Assembly (NCBI RefSeq): GCF_019263705.2
Contig: NZ_JADQDK010000001.1
Span: forward strand, 4,030,001-4,094,000
DNA from: Pseudonocardia abyssalis
GTDB taxonomy: Bacteria; Actinomycetota; Actinomycetes; Mycobacteriales; Pseudonocardiaceae
Direction: 5' to 3'
DNA length: 64,000 nucleotides
A program made the translations under genes and the position numbers. Each line of letters begins with the position of its first letter. Within the stretch, counting starts at the first letter, position 1. Shown piece after piece: positions 40,883-48,149 of this stretch. A model generated the notes under the pieces. The model was not told where the DNA came from and ran no database searches. It worked only from the letters and a program-made list of their open reading frames with translations.

Positions 40883-41342
40883 CGCCCCCCGCAGGCGGCT
40901 CGACCGGCCCGGCCGTCGCCGCTTCGAGCTCGATCCCGACGCCTTCGCGAAGTTCTCCGAGCGCATCGCCCGGTTCCTCGGCACGGGGCGGTTCCTGGCG
41001 ATCCAGACCGTCATCGTGATCGTCTGGATCGTGCTCAACCTGGTCGCGGTGTCGCTGCGCTGGGACCCCTACCCGTTCATCCTGCTCAACCTGGCCTTCT
41101 CCACCCAGGCCGCGTACGCCGCGCCGCTGATCCTGCTGGCGCAGAACCGCCAGGACGACCGCGACCGGGTGGCACTCGACGAGGACCGCACCCGCGCCGA
41201 GCGCACCAAGGCCGACACCGAGTACCTGGCGCGCGAGCTGGCCGCGCTGCGGATCGCGGTGGGCGAGGTCGTCACCCGCGACTACCTGCGGGGCGAGCTG
41301 GAGCGCCTAGGGGAGAAGGTCAGCCCGAGAGTCGGCGGCTGA
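40875..41342 (+). CDS. DUF1003 family membrane protein
   Basis: A 155-aa protein with two membrane helices (FLAIQTVIVIVWIVLNLVAV and YPFILLNLAFSTQAAYAAPL, residues about 41-60 and 66-85). They are followed by LILLAQNRQDDRDR, the DUF1003 signature, and a coiled-coil tail. The function is unknown; the conserved link with the MgtE_N protein suggests a role in Mg2+ handling. It overlaps the upstream gene by eight bases and the convergent MarR gene by 23. Confidence 0.88.
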   Translation: MPDAPRRRLDRPGRRRFELDPDAFAKFSERIARFLGTGRFLAIQTVIVIVWIVLNLVAVSLRWDPYPFILLNLAFSTQAAYAAPLILLAQNRQDDRDRVALDEDRTRAERTKADTEYLARELAALRIAVGEVVTRDYLRGELERLGEKVSPRVGG

Positions 41343-41784
41343 TCCGTTCGAGGGCGCACAGGTCGTCGGCGTCGAGGCGGGCGACGAAGTGCCGCAGCAC
41401 GCCCGCCAGATGTGTGCGCGAGGCCACCCGCAACCGCTGGTAGCCCTCGTCGGTCAGCTCCGCGGCCACGCCCCGGCCGTCGCCCTCGACGCGCGTGCGC
41501 GCCACCAATCCGACGCGCTCCATGCGGTCGACGAGCCGCGTGACCCCGGAGCGCGAGAGCAGCACGGCGTCGGCCAGCTCCGTCATCCGCAGCCGGCGGT
41601 CCGGGGCCTCGGCCAGCTGCACCAGCACGTCGTATGCGGCCAGCGACAGGTCCTGCTCCGCGACGAGCTCCGACTCCAGCGCCCGCGTGATCGTCGCGTG
41701 GGCCCGCAGGAACGCCCGCCAGGCCGTCAGCTGGTCGACCGACGGGGTGACGCGCGCCGCAGCGGTCGAGGCGGTGTCGGTCAC
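41320..41784 (-). CDS. MarR family transcriptional regulator
   Basis: A 154-aa winged-helix regulator. The core RMTELADAVLLSRSGVTRLVDRMERVGLVART (recognition helix and wing start; residues about 78-109) and the VEGDGRGVAAELTDEGYQRL wing are typical MarR. The GTG at 41784 is given, and upstream in-frame starts exist. It is divergent from mrp and could control it or itself. No palindrome stands out in the 72-base gap. Confidence 0.85.
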   Translation of the reverse strand: MTDTASTAAARVTPSVDQLTAWRAFLRAHATITRALESELVAEQDLSLAAYDVLVQLAEAPDRRLRMTELADAVLLSRSGVTRLVDRMERVGLVARTRVEGDGRGVAAELTDEGYQRLRVASRTHLAGVLRHFVARLDADDLCALERISRRLSG

Positions 41785-41844
41785 GTCACGGGAGGGCACG
41801 TCCAGGGATGGTACGGACCGGCGGGCGGGATCCGGCCGTCCACG

Positions 41845-41850
41845 TAGCAT
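41845..41850 (+). promoter_or_regulatory. Putative -10 box of mrp (leaderless)
   Basis: TAGCAT six bases before the GTG at 41857, with no ribosome binding site. Confidence 0.45.
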
Positions 41851-41856
41851 GACGGG

Positions 41857-43005
41857 GTGTCCACCTCCACTGAGACCACCACGATCGAGCAGGCCGTGCG
41901 CGCTGCTCTGGCCACCGTCGAGGACCCGGAGATCCACAAGCCGATCACCGACCTCGGGATGGTCAAGAGCGTGTCGGTGTCCCCGGAGGGCATCGCGCAC
42001 ATCGGCGTGTACCTCACGGTGGCCGGCTGCCCCATGAAGGACACGATCACGAAGCGCGTCACCGCCGCTGTGGGCGCCGTCGCCGGCGTCAGCGAGGTCA
42101 CGGTCGAGCTCGACGTCATGAACGACGAGCAGCGCACCGAGCTGCGCCGCGGGCTGCGCGGTGACGCGGCCGAGCCGGTCATCCCGTTCGCGCAGCCGGG
42201 ATCGATGACCCGCGTGTACTGCGTCGCGTCGGGCAAGGGCGGGGTCGGCAAGTCGTCGATCACGGTCAACCTGGCCGCCGCGATGGCCGCCCGCGGCCTG
42301 TCCGTGGGCGTGGTCGACGCCGACATCTACGGCCACTCGATCCCGCGCATGCTGGGCACCACCACCCTGCCCACCAAGGTCGACGACATGATCATGCCGC
42401 CGCAGGCGCACGACGTGAAGGTCATCTCGATCGGCATGTTCACGCCGGGCAACGAGGCCGTCGTGTGGCGCGGCCCGATGCTGCACCGCGCGCTGCAGCA
42501 GTTCCTCGCCGACGTGTTCTGGGGCGACCTCGACATCCTGCTGCTCGACCTGCCCCCGGGCACCGGGGACATCGCCATCTCCACCGCGCAGCTCATCCCC
42601 AACGCCGAACTGCTCGTCGTCACCACACCGCAGCAGGCCGCGGCCGAGGTCGCCGAGCGGGCCGGGTCGATCGCGCTGCAGACCAAGCAGCGCATCGCGG
42701 GCGTCGTCGAGAACATGTCGTGGATGGAGCTGCCCGACGGCTCGCGGATGGAGATCTTCGGGTCCGGCGGCGGGCAGACCGTGGCCGACTCGCTGACCCG
42801 CGCGATCGGCGCGCCGGTGCCGCTGCTGGGCCAGATCCCGCTGGAGACGGCGCTGCGCGAGTGCGGCGACGCCGGCACCCCGATCGTCCTGGAGCACCCG
42901 GACAGCGCGAGCGCGAAGGCCCTGAAGAAGGTGGCCGACAAGCTCACGACCCGCGCCCGCGGCCTGGCCGGGATGAGCCTGAACCTGACGCCGGTCAGCC
43001 GCTGA
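41857..43005 (+). CDS. mrp: Mrp/ApbC-type iron-sulfur cluster carrier ATPase
   Basis: A 382-aa P-loop ATPase. The N-terminal MIP18 (DUF59) domain covers residues about 8-95 (VEDPEIHKPITDLGMV; AGCPMKDTI with Cys58). The deviant Walker A GKGGVGKSS is at about 126-134, followed by GVVDADIYGHSIPRMLG and LLLDLPPGTGD (Walker B). It should hand Fe-S clusters to apo-proteins. The CXXC seen in many Mrp proteins after VENMS is absent (WMELPDGSRMEIFGSGGG instead), so cluster binding may rely on other residues. The core-genome position near tatB and sigE is conserved. Confidence 0.94.
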   Translation: MSTSTETTTIEQAVRAALATVEDPEIHKPITDLGMVKSVSVSPEGIAHIGVYLTVAGCPMKDTITKRVTAAVGAVAGVSEVTVELDVMNDEQRTELRRGLRGDAAEPVIPFAQPGSMTRVYCVASGKGGVGKSSITVNLAAAMAARGLSVGVVDADIYGHSIPRMLGTTTLPTKVDDMIMPPQAHDVKVISIGMFTPGNEAVVWRGPMLHRALQQFLADVFWGDLDILLLDLPPGTGDIAISTAQLIPNAELLVVTTPQQAAAEVAERAGSIALQTKQRIAGVVENMSWMELPDGSRMEIFGSGGGQTVADSLTRAIGAPVPLLGQIPLETALRECGDAGTPIVLEHPDSASAKALKKVADKLTTRARGLAGMSLNLTPVSR

Positions 43006-43025
43006 CGCGGCCCGTGCGCGACCGG

Positions 43026-44273
43026 TCAGGCGCGCACGGCCTCCGACCACAGCGCCACGCCGTCGTCGATCTGCTCGGCGGTGACGATCAGCGGCGGGAT
43101 CATCCGGACGACGTTGCCGAACGGGCCGCAGGTCAGCAGCAGCAGGCCGCGCTCGGCCGCGGCCGCATGGGCCTTCGCCGCCGCGGCCGCGTCGGGCGCC
43201 CCGTCCGGCGTCAGGAACTCGTTGCCGACCATCAGGCCCAGGCCACGGACGTCGGCGATGCCGGGGTGCTCGACGGCCACCTTGCGCAGGCCCTCCAACA
43301 GCCGCAGGCCCTGCTCCCCCGCGTTGGCGACGAGGTTCTCGTCCTGGATGACGTCGAGCGTGGCCAGCGCGGCGGCGCAGGACACCGCGTTGCCGCCGTA
43401 GGTGCCGCCCTGCGAGCCCGGCAGCGCCTTGCTCATGATCGCCTCGGGGGCCGCGATCGCGGAGAGCGGGAAGCCCGACGCGAGCCCCTTCGCGGTGATC
43501 AGGATGTCGGGGGTGACGCCGTCGGCGTGCTGGTGGCCCCAGAACTTCCCGGTGCGGCCGTAGCCGGTCTGCACCTCGTCGGCGATCAGCAGGATGCCGT
43601 GCGCGTCGGCGCGCTCACGCAGGCCCCGCAGGAACGCGGGCGACGTCGGGACGTAGCCGCCCTCGCCGAGGACCGGCTCGATGAGGAACGCGGCGACGTC
43701 GCGCGCGGGCGCGGCGGTGACCAGGATCCGGTCGAGCTCCTTGAGGCAGAACGCGACCGTCTCCTCCTCGGTCCAGCCGTAGCGGAACGCGTAGGGGAAC
43801 GGCGCGAACGCGACCCCGCCCATCATCGGGCCGATGCCCGCGCGGATCTTCCCGCCGGACGTCGTGAGGGCGGCGGCACCCATCGTGCGGCCGTGGAAGC
43901 CGCCGTCGAACGCGATGATCGTCTGACGGCCGGTGGCGTGGCGGGCGAGGCGCACCGACGCCTCGACGGCCTCGCTGCCGGAGTTGAGGAAGAACACGCG
44001 GTCGATGCCCGCCGGCAGGACCTCGCCGAGGCGCTCGGTGAGCTTGAGCAGCGGCTGGTGCATGACGGTCGTGTACTGACCGTGGATCAGCGTGCCGACC
44101 TGTTCCTGCGCGGCCGCGACGACGCGCGGGTGACAGTGCCCGGTGCTGGTGACCCCGATGCCCGCGGTGAAGTCGAGGTGCCGGCGGCCGTCGGTGTCGT
44201 ACAGGTAGACGCCCTCGCCACGCGCGACCTGCACGGGGGTCGCCTGCTGGAGGACGGGGGACAGCCGAGCCAT
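43026..44273 (-). CDS. Class III aminotransferase (4-aminobutyrate / acetylornithine type)
   Basis: A 415-aa PLP enzyme. Family marks are FLNSGSEAVEASVRLARHAT, FDGGFHGRTMGAAALT, LIADEVQTGYGRTGKFW and the PLP-lysine segment ITAKGLASGFPLSAIAA. The N-terminal LDFTAGIGVTSTGHCHPRVV is typical of omega-aminotransferases. The amine substrate is unknown. ATG 44273 follows AGGAG. A TTGT-CG-ACAA palindrome lies about 23 bases upstream, matching the one before the catabolic operons at 47.1 kb, so the gene is probably in that GntR regulon. Confidence 0.88.
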   Translation of the reverse strand: MARLSPVLQQATPVQVARGEGVYLYDTDGRRHLDFTAGIGVTSTGHCHPRVVAAAQEQVGTLIHGQYTTVMHQPLLKLTERLGEVLPAGIDRVFFLNSGSEAVEASVRLARHATGRQTIIAFDGGFHGRTMGAAALTTSGGKIRAGIGPMMGGVAFAPFPYAFRYGWTEEETVAFCLKELDRILVTAAPARDVAAFLIEPVLGEGGYVPTSPAFLRGLRERADAHGILLIADEVQTGYGRTGKFWGHQHADGVTPDILITAKGLASGFPLSAIAAPEAIMSKALPGSQGGTYGGNAVSCAAALATLDVIQDENLVANAGEQGLRLLEGLRKVAVEHPGIADVRGLGLMVGNEFLTPDGAPDAAAAAKAHAAAAERGLLLLTCGPFGNVVRMIPPLIVTAEQIDDGVALWSEAVRA

Positions 44274-44295
44274 GAGCACTCCTGATGTTGTCGGA

Positions 44296-44305
44296 TTGTC
44301 GACAA
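44296..44305. promoter_or_regulatory. GntR/FCD-type operator TTGT-N2-ACAA (site A)
   Basis: TTGTCGACAA, extended on one side as gattgtcgacaacg (44294-44307), directly upstream of the aminotransferase gene. The core equals the site at 47115-47124. FCD-type GntR proteins commonly bind such T-T-G-T-N2-A-C-A-A palindromes. Confidence 0.65.
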
Positions 44306-44537
44306 CGTCGAGGGAAACACATGCGCCCGGGCCGGGGCAAGACTCGGGCCCCGACGAACTCCACGAGGACCGGGGCGGGGACGTCTTCGATCCACCCCGT
44401 GGTCCCGGCCCTCGACCAGCCCGACCTGCGCCCCCGGCACGCCCGCGGCCGCCGCCGTCGGCGGACGTCGTCCGTTCCCTGCGGTGAGGACCACGCCCGG
44501 CGCCCGGACCCACCGGCCGGAGCAGTGTCAACCGTCG

Positions 44538-44591
44538 AGAGCAATGCTCTTGACGCGCTCCGCTCCCCCGGACAAACTGCGAGCACTGCTC
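44538..44591 (+). promoter_or_regulatory. Promoter flanked by two AGAGCA-N-TGCTCT palindromes
   Basis: AGAGCA-A-TGCTCT (44538-44550) and GAGCA-C-TGCTC (44581-44591) lie 36 bases apart, centre to centre about 42. Between them is TTGACG (44551-44556), then acaaac about 17 bases on, a possible -35/-10 pair. The gene for a membrane protein starts at 44612. The two palindromes look like operators of a TetR- or PadR-like repressor not found in the window. Confidence 0.5.
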
Positions 44592-44611
44592 TCGAATCCA
44601 CGGAGGATCCC

Positions 44612-45223
44612 GTGCCGCACCGTTCCGACACCGCAGGCGCGGTCGCCTTCGCGGCGGCAGGCGCCCTGTTCGTCCTCTACCCCGCCGTCCGCCCCTACGG
44701 CGACCTCGATCCGGCCGCGACCGCCGCCGCGTTCGCCTCCCCCGCGTGGCTCGTGGCCCACCTCGCCGCGGTGGCGGCGTTCCTGCTCACCGGGTTCGGC
44801 CTGGTCGCGCTGACCCGGCGCGACCGCGGACTCGGTCCCGCGACCGGGTTGTGGTGGACCGGAGCCGGGCTGACCATCGCCTACTACGGCGCGGAGACGT
44901 TCGCACTGCACGCGCTCGGCGGACGGGTCACCGACCCGGAGCAACTCGCGGCACTGGCCGAGGCCGTCCGGATGGGCCCGGTGCAGACGGTCGTGTTCGG
45001 CGTCGGCCTGGTCACGATGGCCGTGTCCGCCGTGCGGGTCGCAGTGGCCCTGCGGCGCGACGCCGTGCTGTTCGCCGCGGGGATGGTGCTGTTCCTGCCG
45101 CAGTTCTTCGCCCCGCCCGGCCTGCGGATCGCGCACGGCGTCCTGCTCGGTGCCGGCTGCGTGGTGCTGGCGGTGCGGCTCGCGACTACGCGGGCGGCGC
45201 AGGAGCCTGCGTCGCTGTCGTGA
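44612..45223 (+). CDS. Integral membrane protein of unknown function
   Basis: A 203-aa protein with about six membrane helices (GAVAFAAAGALFVLYPAV; WLVAHLAAVAAFLLTGFGLV; GLWWTGAGLTIAYYGAETFA; VQTVVFGVGLVTMAVSAVRV; DAVLFAAGMVLFLPQFF; GVLLGAGCVVLAVRLATT). I do not recognise the family. The GTG follows cggagg at a good distance. It has its own promoter flanked by two palindromes and overlaps the convergent GntR gene by 38 bases. Confidence 0.75.
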   Translation: MPHRSDTAGAVAFAAAGALFVLYPAVRPYGDLDPAATAAAFASPAWLVAHLAAVAAFLLTGFGLVALTRRDRGLGPATGLWWTGAGLTIAYYGAETFALHALGGRVTDPEQLAALAEAVRMGPVQTVVFGVGLVTMAVSAVRVAVALRRDAVLFAAGMVLFLPQFFAPPGLRIAHGVLLGAGCVVLAVRLATTRAAQEPASLS

Positions 45224-45890
45224 CGGCCACCGGGGCCAGCAGGCGGGTCACCGCGTCGGCCATGTGCGCCTCCAGAGCGGCGGTGAGCCGGTCCCTGTCC
45301 CCGGCCCGCACGGCCTCGCACAGCTCGCGGTGCTCGGCGAGCAGCCCCTCCGGCGGCGGCGCGGTCTGCTGCAGCGCGGCGAGACACATGCGGGTCTCGA
45401 CGAGCAGCCCGTCGGCCATCCGCCGCAGCCGCGGGCTCCCCGACGCCGCGACGAGCTCGGCGTGGAACGCGTGGTCGGAGTCGGCGATCGCCGCCGGGTC
45501 GCCCGCGGCCACCGCGGTGGCCATCGCGGCCAGCGCGTCGTCGAGGCGGTCGGCGGCGCCGGCGCGGTCGCCGTCGAGCAGCAGCAGGCCCGCGGCCCGT
45601 TCGACCGACGCCCTCGCGTGGTAGATGTCGCGGACGTCGGCGGCATCGAGGTCGCGGACGAACAGCCCACGGTGCCGCTCGCTGCGCAGCAGCCCCTCCG
45701 CGACGAGCCGCTGCATCGCCTCCCGCAGGGGCCCGCGGCTCACCCCGAGCCTGGTCGCCAGCTCCACCTCGCCGAGCTGCGTGCCCGGCGGGAACGTGCC
45801 GCGCATGATCGCGGTGCGGATGCGGTCGGCCACGATCGCCGCGGTGGAGCGGCGCTCGACCGGTTCCAGATCGGTCAGGTCCATGGTCAC
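45186..45890 (-). CDS. GntR family regulator, FCD type
   Basis: A 234-aa regulator. The N-terminal winged helix contains AIVADRIRTAIMRGTFPPGT and VELATRLGVSRGPLREAMQR (residues about 16-62). The C-terminal FCD domain (DIYHARASVERAAGLLL; DSDHAFHAELVAASGSPRL; EHRELCEAVRAGD) has the Asp/His residues that usually bind a metal and a carboxylate ligand. The GTG overlaps the stop of the upstream racemase-like gene (GTGA). It probably controls the aminotransferase and the two divergent operons through the TTGT-N2-ACAA sites. Confidence 0.88.
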   Translation of the reverse strand: MTMDLTDLEPVERRSTAAIVADRIRTAIMRGTFPPGTQLGEVELATRLGVSRGPLREAMQRLVAEGLLRSERHRGLFVRDLDAADVRDIYHARASVERAAGLLLLDGDRAGAADRLDDALAAMATAVAAGDPAAIADSDHAFHAELVAASGSPRLRRMADGLLVETRMCLAALQQTAPPPEGLLAEHRELCEAVRAGDRDRLTAALEAHMADAVTRLLAPVAVTTATQAPAPPA

Positions 45891-46594
45891 GTCGCGAACA
45901 ACCGCCCCAGGCCGGGGCGCGGACCACCCGCGCCGGCGAGCCGCAGCCCCTGCCAGATGCTCACCTGGTTGGCCGTGAGCACCGGCTTGCCGACGCGCGC
46001 GTCCAGGGCGTCGAGCAGGTCGACGGTGTGCAGCGCGGTGTCGGGCAGCAGCACCGCCTGCGCGTCGGCGTGATCGGCTGCCTCCGCGAACGCGAGCACG
46101 TCGTCGGCGGGCAGGGTACCCACCTCCGCCGCGGTGACGATCCCGCGCGCGGACAGCCGGACGACCGTCACCCCGGCCCGGGCCAGGAACGCCACGAACC
46201 GCTCCGCGACGTCGTCGGGGTAGGTCGCGCCGACCGCGACGCGGGCGATGTCGAGGTGCGCGCAGGCGTCGGCGAACGCGAACGACGTGCTCGACGCCGG
46301 GACACCCGCCGCGACACCGAGTGCCTCGACCTGCGCGGTGGCGCCGTCCCAGCCGAAGACGAAGCTCCCGCTGGTGCAGGCCCACACGATCGAGTCGAGG
46401 GGGCCCGGGAGCGCCCGCGCCCCGGCGGCGAGGACGTCGTCGCCCCCGATGTCGAGCAGCGCGTCGACGCGGTGGGCGTCCTCGCGCATCTCGGTGTGCA
46501 CCAGCGGCAGGCGGGGACCGTCGAGGAGCCGTTCGGCGCGCGGGTAGTCGTCCTCCGCGGAGTAGCCCGGGTACAGGATGCCGACGGTCGTCAT
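45887..46594 (-). CDS. Asp/Glu racemase / maleate isomerase-like enzyme with one catalytic Cys
   Basis: A 235-aa member of the Asp/Glu racemase superfamily, most like maleate cis-trans isomerase and arylmalonate decarboxylase (VGILYPGYSAEDDYPRAERL; VGKPVLTANQVSIWQGLRL at 201-219). The first catalytic cysteine is present (IVWACTSGSF, Cys73). The second is replaced by Asp185 in LLPDTALHT, where isomerases have C-T-N-L-x-T. The reaction may therefore differ from two-base racemisation. It overlaps both neighbours (ATGA with DUF3830, GTGA with GntR), so it is one translation unit with them. Confidence 0.8.
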   Translation of the reverse strand: MTTVGILYPGYSAEDDYPRAERLLDGPRLPLVHTEMREDAHRVDALLDIGGDDVLAAGARALPGPLDSIVWACTSGSFVFGWDGATAQVEALGVAAGVPASSTSFAFADACAHLDIARVAVGATYPDDVAERFVAFLARAGVTVVRLSARGIVTAAEVGTLPADDVLAFAEAADHADAQAVLLPDTALHTVDLLDALDARVGKPVLTANQVSIWQGLRLAGAGGPRPGLGRLFAT

Positions 46595-47085
46595 GCGCGC
46601 TCGTAGACCAGACGCTCACCGACGCTCCCGGAGCGCCACACGTCGTGGCACGCCTCGGCGATCACGTCGAGCCCCTCGACGATCGCGCCGAACACGTTGC
46701 CCGGCACCCAGCCGACGTCACCGTTGATGAGCAGGTTGTTGCGGCCGTAGAAGATCGCGAGGTCGATGCCGCCCGCCTCGCTGTCGATGCCCTGGTCGGC
46801 CTTGAACGCCTCGTCGAGGACGCCGCCGGAGAAGTCGAAGTAGCACAGGTCCCCCGGGATCGGGGTGACGGTGGTGTTCTCGTGGCCGATCCGCGGGCCG
46901 AACCGCGGGACGATCGTGTACACCTCGTTGCGCGCGTACTTGGCGTGCTGGGCCGGGCCGGCGAGCGGGCCGTCGGCCGTCGCCTCCCACACCGCGGCGA
47001 CCGTGCGCGGGGCCTGCTTCTCGAGCAGTTCGGCCACGCACGAGACGCCGCGGCGCTCGAGGCTGATGCGCAGGAGCTTGGACAA
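46591..47085 (-). CDS. DUF3830 family protein
   Basis: A 164-aa protein of the DUF3830 (cyclophilin-like fold) family. Features are KYARNEVYTIVPRFGPRIGH, the ENTTVTPIPGDLCYFDFSGG core and IDLAIFYGRNNLLINGDVGW with GNVFGAIVEG. In other bacteria this family occurs with racemase-like enzymes and amidases; the activity is unknown. It is the first gene of the minus-strand operon. A TTGT-TG-ACAA palindrome lies about 30 bases upstream. Confidence 0.8.
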   Translation of the reverse strand: MSKLLRISLERRGVSCVAELLEKQAPRTVAAVWEATADGPLAGPAQHAKYARNEVYTIVPRFGPRIGHENTTVTPIPGDLCYFDFSGGVLDEAFKADQGIDSEAGGIDLAIFYGRNNLLINGDVGWVPGNVFGAIVEGLDVIAEACHDVWRSGSVGERLVYERA

Positions 47086-47114
47086 CAGAGATCACCTCGG
47101 GTTGGGCAGGCAGA

Positions 47115-47124
47115 TTGTTGACAA
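47115..47124. promoter_or_regulatory. GntR/FCD-type operator TTGT-N2-ACAA (site B)
   Basis: TTGTTGACAA, extended as the perfect gattgt-tg-acaatc palindrome (47113-47126), in the 95-base gap between the divergent DUF3830 and hydroxyacid dehydrogenase genes. One site can thus control both operons. Confidence 0.7.
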
Positions 47125-47180
47125 TCATACGAACGCTTCCTAGCGTGTCAATCGGTCGACCCGCACCCGTCGAGAGGATC

Positions 47181-48149
47181 ATGAACGTGCCCGTTTCCGC
47201 AGATCAGGGGCACGATCCCGTCATCACGATCCTGCACTCCGCCGACCGTCCGAAACACCTCGACGGACCGGGTGTCCGCTTCGTCACCGATGACACGCTG
47301 ACAGCGGCACTCCCCGGCACCGAGATCCTGCTGGTCTGGGACTTCATGTCCACGGCCGTGCGCGACGCGTTCCCGGCCGCCGACTCCCTGCGCTGGGTGC
47401 ACACCGCGAGCGCGGGCGTCGACCGGTTGACGTTCCCGGCGCTGCTCGACTCCGACGTCGTGCTGACGAACTCGCGCGGCGTCTTCGACACCCCGATCGC
47501 CGAGTACGTCACCGGCCTCGTCATCGCGATGGCCAAGGACCTCGCCGGCACGATCGACGCGCAGTCGCGGCGGGAGTGGCGGCACCGGGAGAACGAGCGG
47601 GTCGGCGGGCGCACCGCCGTCGTCGTCGGCAGCGGTCCGATCGGGCGCGCGACCGCCGCGATGCTGGCCGCGGTCGGGATGCGCGTCGAGTTGGTGGGGC
47701 GCCGCGCGGACGAGGGCGTGCACCCGATCGAGGACCTGACCACGCTCCTGCCACGCGCGGAGTGGCTGGTGCTCGCCGCCCCGCTCACCGACTCCACCCG
47801 CGGGATGCTGAACGCCACGACGCTGGGCCTGCTGCCACCGCGGGCCCGCGTGATCAACGTCGGCCGCGGCGCGCTCGTCGTGCAGGACGACCTGGTCGCC
47901 GCACTGCGCGACGGCACGCTGGCCGGGGCCGCCCTCGACGTGTTCGAGAAGGAGCCCCTGCCCGCCGGCTCCCCGCTGTGGGACCTGCCGGGCGTCATCG
48001 TCTCCCCGCACATGTCGGGTGACATCCTCGGCTGGCGCGACGAGCTGGAGACCCTGTTCGTCGACAACCTCACCCGCTACCGGGCGGGTGAGCCGCTGGC
48101 CAACGTCGTGGACAAGACGCTGGGCTTCGTGACGGGAAGTGCTCGATGA
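47181..48149 (+). CDS. D-2-hydroxyacid dehydrogenase
   Basis: A 322-aa NAD(P)-dependent enzyme that interconverts 2-hydroxy and 2-oxo acids. The Rossmann motif is VVVGSGPIGRATAAML (residues 147-162). The catalytic set is Arg229 (INVGRGALV), the Glu in DVFEKEPLP (256/258) and His277 (SPHMSGD). The N-terminal substrate domain has WVHTASAGVDRL. ATG 47181 follows gagagg. Its stop overlaps the amidase start (ATGA). The oxo-acid could link to the aminotransferase at 43026. Confidence 0.9.
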   Translation: MNVPVSADQGHDPVITILHSADRPKHLDGPGVRFVTDDTLTAALPGTEILLVWDFMSTAVRDAFPAADSLRWVHTASAGVDRLTFPALLDSDVVLTNSRGVFDTPIAEYVTGLVIAMAKDLAGTIDAQSRREWRHRENERVGGRTAVVVGSGPIGRATAAMLAAVGMRVELVGRRADEGVHPIEDLTTLLPRAEWLVLAAPLTDSTRGMLNATTLGLLPPRARVINVGRGALVVQDDLVAALRDGTLAGAALDVFEKEPLPAGSPLWDLPGVIVSPHMSGDILGWRDELETLFVDNLTRYRAGEPLANVVDKTLGFVTGSAR

